NCBI GenBank assembly: GCA_036429605.1
Contig: JAVFKD010000016.1
Location: 124,001 to 188,000 of the forward strand
Length of the DNA: 64,000 bases
Origin: Cladobotryum mycophilum
Taxonomy: Eukaryota; Ascomycota; Sordariomycetes; Hypocreales; Hypocreaceae
Direction of reading: 5' to 3'
Shown here: in pieces, positions 60,243 through 64,000 of the stretch
How positions within the stretch are numbered: the stretch's first letter is position 1
How the letters are laid out: the number at the start of each line of letters is the position of its first letter
Made by a program: the position numbers and the translations under genes
The notes under the pieces: model-generated
Seen by the model: only the letters and a program-made list of their open reading frames with translations
Database searches by the model: none
What the model was told of the DNA's origin: nothing

Positions 60243-61159
60243 ATGTTTACAGTAATGTCTTCGTTTACAATGTCGAACCAGCATGTAGATGAGACGCCCC
60301 AAGAAAGGAGACGACGCCAGAATCGTGAGTCGCAGCAGCGATGGAGTATGTTCAACTATCTTCTTGCCATCAGTATTTATTGGCTGACATTATATCCTAC
60401 TTAGGGGCACGAAGAAAAGAGATGAGGAGCGACAGCAAAGACTCAAAGTCAAGGAAATCCTCCACGCGCCGTGAAAAGCAAATGGATGCACCGTTCTTGA
60501 GCCCTGACGCCATGCAGCGTGCTCTGTTGGACTACCGCACATCAAGTTCAAATCAATTAATCCTCGACAATGGCTGGCACACAGACTTCTCTTTGCCGGA
60601 CACCTACGATGAGATTACCGTGCCCGCCCAGCACCAGGACTGCATGTGGTCTCTGGAACTCGACGATCAGACGTCGACCTCAACCCCCGAGGGTGTGCCT
60701 AGTATACGAGTACTCGAGCACAACATGCCGCCTTCGCTGGGCGCACGCAGTGAGACATTATCGGAATGCGATGTGCAGGGCAGCCCAGTACATTGGCTCG
60801 ACCCAAGATGCGAAGCACAAAGTGTGAGTCAACAAGGCCCTTGCATTGCAGGAGGAGACTCCAGTCTAATGCCATTGAAGGGCGATGAATCATGCATCAG
60901 TCCCGGCAGCTCGTCCGCGTCAATAAAGGGCTGGAACAGATCCCCAGCCGAGGCGTCCATCGAAGAGGTCCAGGGTCTCTACAGCTTCGGTGTCAGAACT
61001 GGACTTTTGAAGCCGGATGACAGGGTGGGAGAGTATCTCAACACCATGAGATTAAAATACCAACAGCTATCACAGTTGGGGGATATGAATAATTACTTTG
61101 TACAACACGATGAGGTGGAAAGTGTGGATGCTAGATCTGACACATCCGTCAGAATGTGA
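60243..61159 (+). CDS. bZIP-like transcription factor, basic region without a clear zipper
   Basis: Exons 60243-60345 and 60405-61159 (59-nt intron, in phase) give 285 aa. The start is taken at ATG 60243; ATG 60255 and 60270 are alternatives. Residues 20-41 (QERRRRQNRESQQRWRARRKE) match the AP-1-like basic region N..(A/S)Q..(F/W)R of fungal bZIPs. The expected Leu heptads are absent; a Ser/Lys/Arg-rich stretch follows instead. The C-terminus has LYSFGVRTGLLKPDDRVGEYLNTM, a helix pattern also seen in some fungal AP-1-type regulators. It probably acts in the nucleus on DNA. The intron interrupts the basic region at a codon for Arg35. Targets are unknown. Confidence 0.7.
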
Positions 61160-62415
61160 TGTGCTTTACAGGTTACGGCATAAACAAAGAATAGAATAAA
61201 CAAGTGCGGTTACACAGCCACTCCACATCTTTACTCGATCTGCTTAATTTTCGTGACATTTCTTTTTCGAGTGAACTCGGCATAATATCTCTCATCTTCA
61301 TATCCGCGGTTAGTCACCGCCAACTGCCGTGTCTTAAGCCTCATTACCCGGGTAGTCCCTTGCGAACCGCCTGTTTTTTTTTGGTTGTTGTTGTTGTTGT
61401 TGTTGTTGTTTAATACGAAGGACCCGCCAGATCGAATGGATTTCCCAAACAGGTGAGACATTTTATCATGAACCCACCATTTGGCTTCTGTCTGGGACTT
61501 TTGTCTCAAAAGGCTGGGTGGAGAAAATGCGACGCTGGAAGCCTCTCGGCGTGTTCCTTTTTGGTAACCGCGGTGAGTCTACCGATGAGTGCGTAAATTA
61601 GTTGGGCGGCTCAATTGATGGTGTTGTTGCACTGTTTCTCTTTTGGAAGAGGTAAGGGGTATTCTCTGCTGCATTGGGTGTTTAATAAAAGCGACCTAAT
61701 ACTTATGTAGATAAAGAAACATGGGCTAATTACCATGCCATTGACATGAGTTCATGTCTTGGATAAGCTGGTTACTAAGGTGGTGATATGAGGCGTAGAC
61801 TACTTTGGGGGTGTAAGACCACGGAACTTGTGGCGATGTGACGCCTTCAAGGTGATGCCGTATACTATGAATAACCAAATAGGCTAAAATATGATTGACT
61901 ATAGCCCATGATCGAGCTTTCAATGCTTTCTTGTCTGCGTCTTACATGCTCTCGTTCGGTACTTGGCATCTTGTCAGAATTGAATCGAGGCCCGGGAAAG
62001 GGGGTGTGGCAAGAAAGAGGACTCAAGTCCGTTGATAAGAGGGATGCTGTAAAAGTATTAGACCAGGTTGGTGAGATATGGCAGTGTTTCCAGATTGAAA
62101 TAGCTTACAATATGTCCAAAATTACTCCTTCAGGTTTGCCCAGGAAAAGCAGAGCAAATATGTGATGTTGAAAGTCACAAGTTCTGGCAGTGTCGCGAGA
62201 AATGTTTTCTTTCTTTATTATAGCTCAGGTAAGGGATCTCCTGAGTACAAATGCAAGGAATTCTTCTTCCTGGCCTGTCATTGTGGAGGGATGGCCGTTG
62301 GGAGTAAGCGTAATCACCCCGCATGATGATGATCAAAACAGGAGACAACATGGAGATTGTTGCTGCCCAACTCGTAAGCAGGAGCACACTGCATCCGCTA
62401 CGTGAAATATTGTGT
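61160..62415. other. Intergenic between convergent genes
   Basis: About 1.25 kb between the bZIP-like gene and the HET gene 3' end. A (GTT)n microsatellite lies at about 61381-61410. No gene recognised. Confidence 0.55.
61381..61410. repeat. (GTT)n trinucleotide microsatellite
   Basis: About nine GTT units following a T run, in an intergenic region. Confidence 0.9.
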
Positions 62416-64000
62416 TTATCCCAAAACTATGAGTTGCCAAGCCGGATTTGAAGCAACCCATTCAGACTCGCTAATAGCATCTACTCCAATACGATACGCA
62501 ATCTTCCCCCGTCGCTCAACAAGCATGACCCAGAGCATGTCGCGCATCCCTGGATCCTCCCAGTCATTCGCCGAGAGCCTTCCTATCACAATGAACTCGA
62601 GTGACTGACCGACACGCTCTTCGGCCCATTCAGGATCCAGACGCATATCACCAAACCTGAACTCTGCCCCTATAGTGTACCTGTCCCCGTCCTGGTTGAG
62701 AAAGTCTTCCCGTTTGTTGAGCGGCAAGAAACACGTGCTGGTATAAAAGGCCAATTTTCCGCCGAGGTCGGGTAGGTTGAACTGCTCAAGATCTACCTCT
62801 GCGACGATGGATGCTGCACCCTTGGGTTTCCACTTCTCCCTCAGAACACGAGGGGCATCCGAAGTCTGGAACCAGAAAGGGGCTGGTTGGGCAGTGGCAT
62901 TGCTAAACAAGCGTCTAAGGGAGTTGCTTCCCGGCTCAACGTAGTACCAATCAAGCTCTGGACGCGTGGCATGTTCAGATACATTCGCATCCACTGTACC
63001 CATCCAGCCCATCCAGGACCATGACGGAAATGGAACCTCTACTCCTGATGGATGCCGCCAGCACTCACCTCGGCGTTTCCAGTTTCGTGACCCGGATGCG
63101 TGAACCCAGAGTAGTCCTAGCTCTAACCAAGTTGCAGGTATGCCAAACAAAAAGTCCAGTTGTATGCCCTTAACCTCGCAGTTTCTCTGAAATCTCGCCA
63201 AGGCTCCCGCGAAGGCATTCATGACATCCCCCGGAAAGGTCAGGTTCCGGCTTGAGTACTCGCCCATCATTTTCTTGTACTCTTGAAAGGGGGATATGCT
63301 AGCTGCTTCTTCTACTTTCTGCATGAAGGACTGCGTCTCATCATTGGGCAGATTCAAACTGTACAGTGGCTGCTCTTGATAGTGGACTTTTGGGTCATCC
63401 GTTTCTAGCACGGTATCCTCGCACCAGGACGATGTACCACACAGGTATACCACCTGCTCCTCCGTAAAGATGAGCAGCCGACGAGAACATAGCCTTTCCT
63501 GGTACGTCCAGCCACGACTGTTCCATGGAGATTTCTGCAGGAGAGTGGACGGACTTGAGCGAGCCACAATAAACTCGTACGAAGATTCAGGGAATGACGT
63601 CTTGACTTCGAAGGGCTTTAGATCCCGGCTACCCGACTCAAGGCCTGCAAGGCCTGCGTTGGCATGCGACCCGGAGGCGGCGACAATGGTGAGTGAAGCG
63701 CGACTATACACAAGGTCCATCGCGCCAATAACATCTGCCTTCTCACCCAAATCGTCTTGCATGATGCAGAGGGCATCAATCCAGATATAGCGCATTCCCA
63801 TTTTCTCGACTACCAGCATGGCATCTTGGATGGTCCTCGGTACATCCTTGTTGTGAATACCCAAAGACCCTTCAAGATAAAGATTGGGTGCGTTGTCAGT
63901 GATAAGTTGCAGAACTGGTACGCTACCCCAAACATAGGAGAGGGCTACATATTCGCCCCCTCGTCTCGCATCAACAACGCGCCTCTCAATAACATCAATG
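62416..64000 (-). CDS. Heterokaryon-incompatibility (HET) domain protein, 5' end outside the window
   Basis: The frame is open from the right edge to the stop at 62416, about 528 residues visible. All three blocks of the HET domain are present: EYVALSYVWG near the edge; DVPRTIQDAMLVVEKMGMRYIWIDALCIMQDD, then YSRASLTIVAASGSHANAGLAG; and SPWNSRGWTYQERLCSRRLLIFT. The C-terminal part (PSWSWMGWMG and following) is typical of the long tail of this family. HET proteins trigger cell death on fusion of incompatible strains or act in fungal immunity-like signalling, with the specificity often in the C-terminal region. No second domain is recognised. No intron is seen in the visible part. Confidence 0.9.
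   Translation of the reverse strand, partial: IDVIERRVVDARRGGEYVALSYVWGSVPVLQLITDNAPNLYLEGSLGIHNKDVPRTIQDAMLVVEKMGMRYIWIDALCIMQDDLGEKADVIGAMDLVYSRASLTIVAASGSHANAGLAGLESGSRDLKPFEVKTSFPESSYEFIVARSSPSTLLQKSPWNSRGWTYQERLCSRRLLIFTEEQVVYLCGTSSWCEDTVLETDDPKVHYQEQPLYSLNLPNDETQSFMQKVEEAASISPFQEYKKMMGEYSSRNLTFPGDVMNAFAGALARFQRNCEVKGIQLDFLFGIPATWLELGLLWVHASGSRNWKRRGECWRHPSGVEVPFPSWSWMGWMGTVDANVSEHATRPELDWYYVEPGSNSLRRLFSNATAQPAPFWFQTSDAPRVLREKWKPKGAASIVAEVDLEQFNLPDLGGKLAFYTSTCFLPLNKREDFLNQDGDRYTIGAEFRFGDMRLDPEWAEERVGQSLEFIVIGRLSANDWEDPGMRDMLWVMLVERRGKIAYRIGVDAISESEWVASNPAWQLIVLG

Overview
The window is nuclear DNA of a filamentous ascomycete (Pezizomycotina). The signs are 53-170 nt GT-AG introns with CTAAC/CTGAC-type branch sites, Kozak-like CAAA-ATG starts, HET, DUF3445, UstYa-type (DUF3328) and fungal-rhodopsin-domain proteins, and an intronless 13.7-kb fungal NRPS gene. 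A Sordariomycete (Hypocreales-like) origin is only a weak guess. Both edges cut genes: an O-methyltransferase on the left and a HET-domain gene on the right.

Bases 1-24184 look like a secondary-metabolite cluster. It holds a catechol-O-methyltransferase-like gene (partial), an isochorismatase-like hydrolase, a membrane-anchored DUF3445 (heme-dependent N-demethylase-like) protein, a DHA2-type MFS exporter, and a tetramodular NRPS. The NRPS layout is partial C, A-T, C-A-T, C-A-T, C-A-T and a terminal C; there is no E, MT or TE domain. Next come a 61-aa secreted peptide gene and, head-to-head with it, a UstYa-family oxidase gene. A plausible pathway is: the NRPS builds a tetrapeptide, its terminal C-type domain cyclises it, the UstYa, DUF3445 and methyltransferase proteins tailor it, and the MFS pump exports it. 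An alpha/beta hydrolase, an amino-acid permease and a rhodopsin-domain membrane receptor (26.0-31.1 kb) flank the cluster and may or may not belong to it. No cluster-specific Zn2Cys6 regulator is visible.

Bases 31-34.8 kb are a gene-poor zone with an intron-containing tRNA-Ile(AAT), a degenerate secreted-protein gene and a further coding relic. From 34.8 to 52 kb the genes are mostly housekeeping: a Ted1/Cdc1-like ER metallophosphatase, a small secreted protein, TIM50, an F-box-like protein, Vta1, an HDEL-bearing PDI (Mpd1-like), exosome subunit Rrp41/Ski6 and a CSC1/OSCA-like channel. From 52 to 64 kb genes are sparse: a Cys-rich small secreted protein, an SDR, a bZIP-like factor and the HET protein.

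An important caveat: at least ten places in otherwise conserved genes, including ones expected to be essential such as TIM50, show single-base frame breaks, nearly all consistent with one missing base in or next to a short homopolymer. They look like uncorrected assembly deletions. Several genes here (isochorismatase, UstYa, permease, TIM50, F-box-like, Vta1, PDI, CSC1) are therefore best read as intact genes with sequence errors until checked. The NRPS frame is unbroken over 4569 codons.
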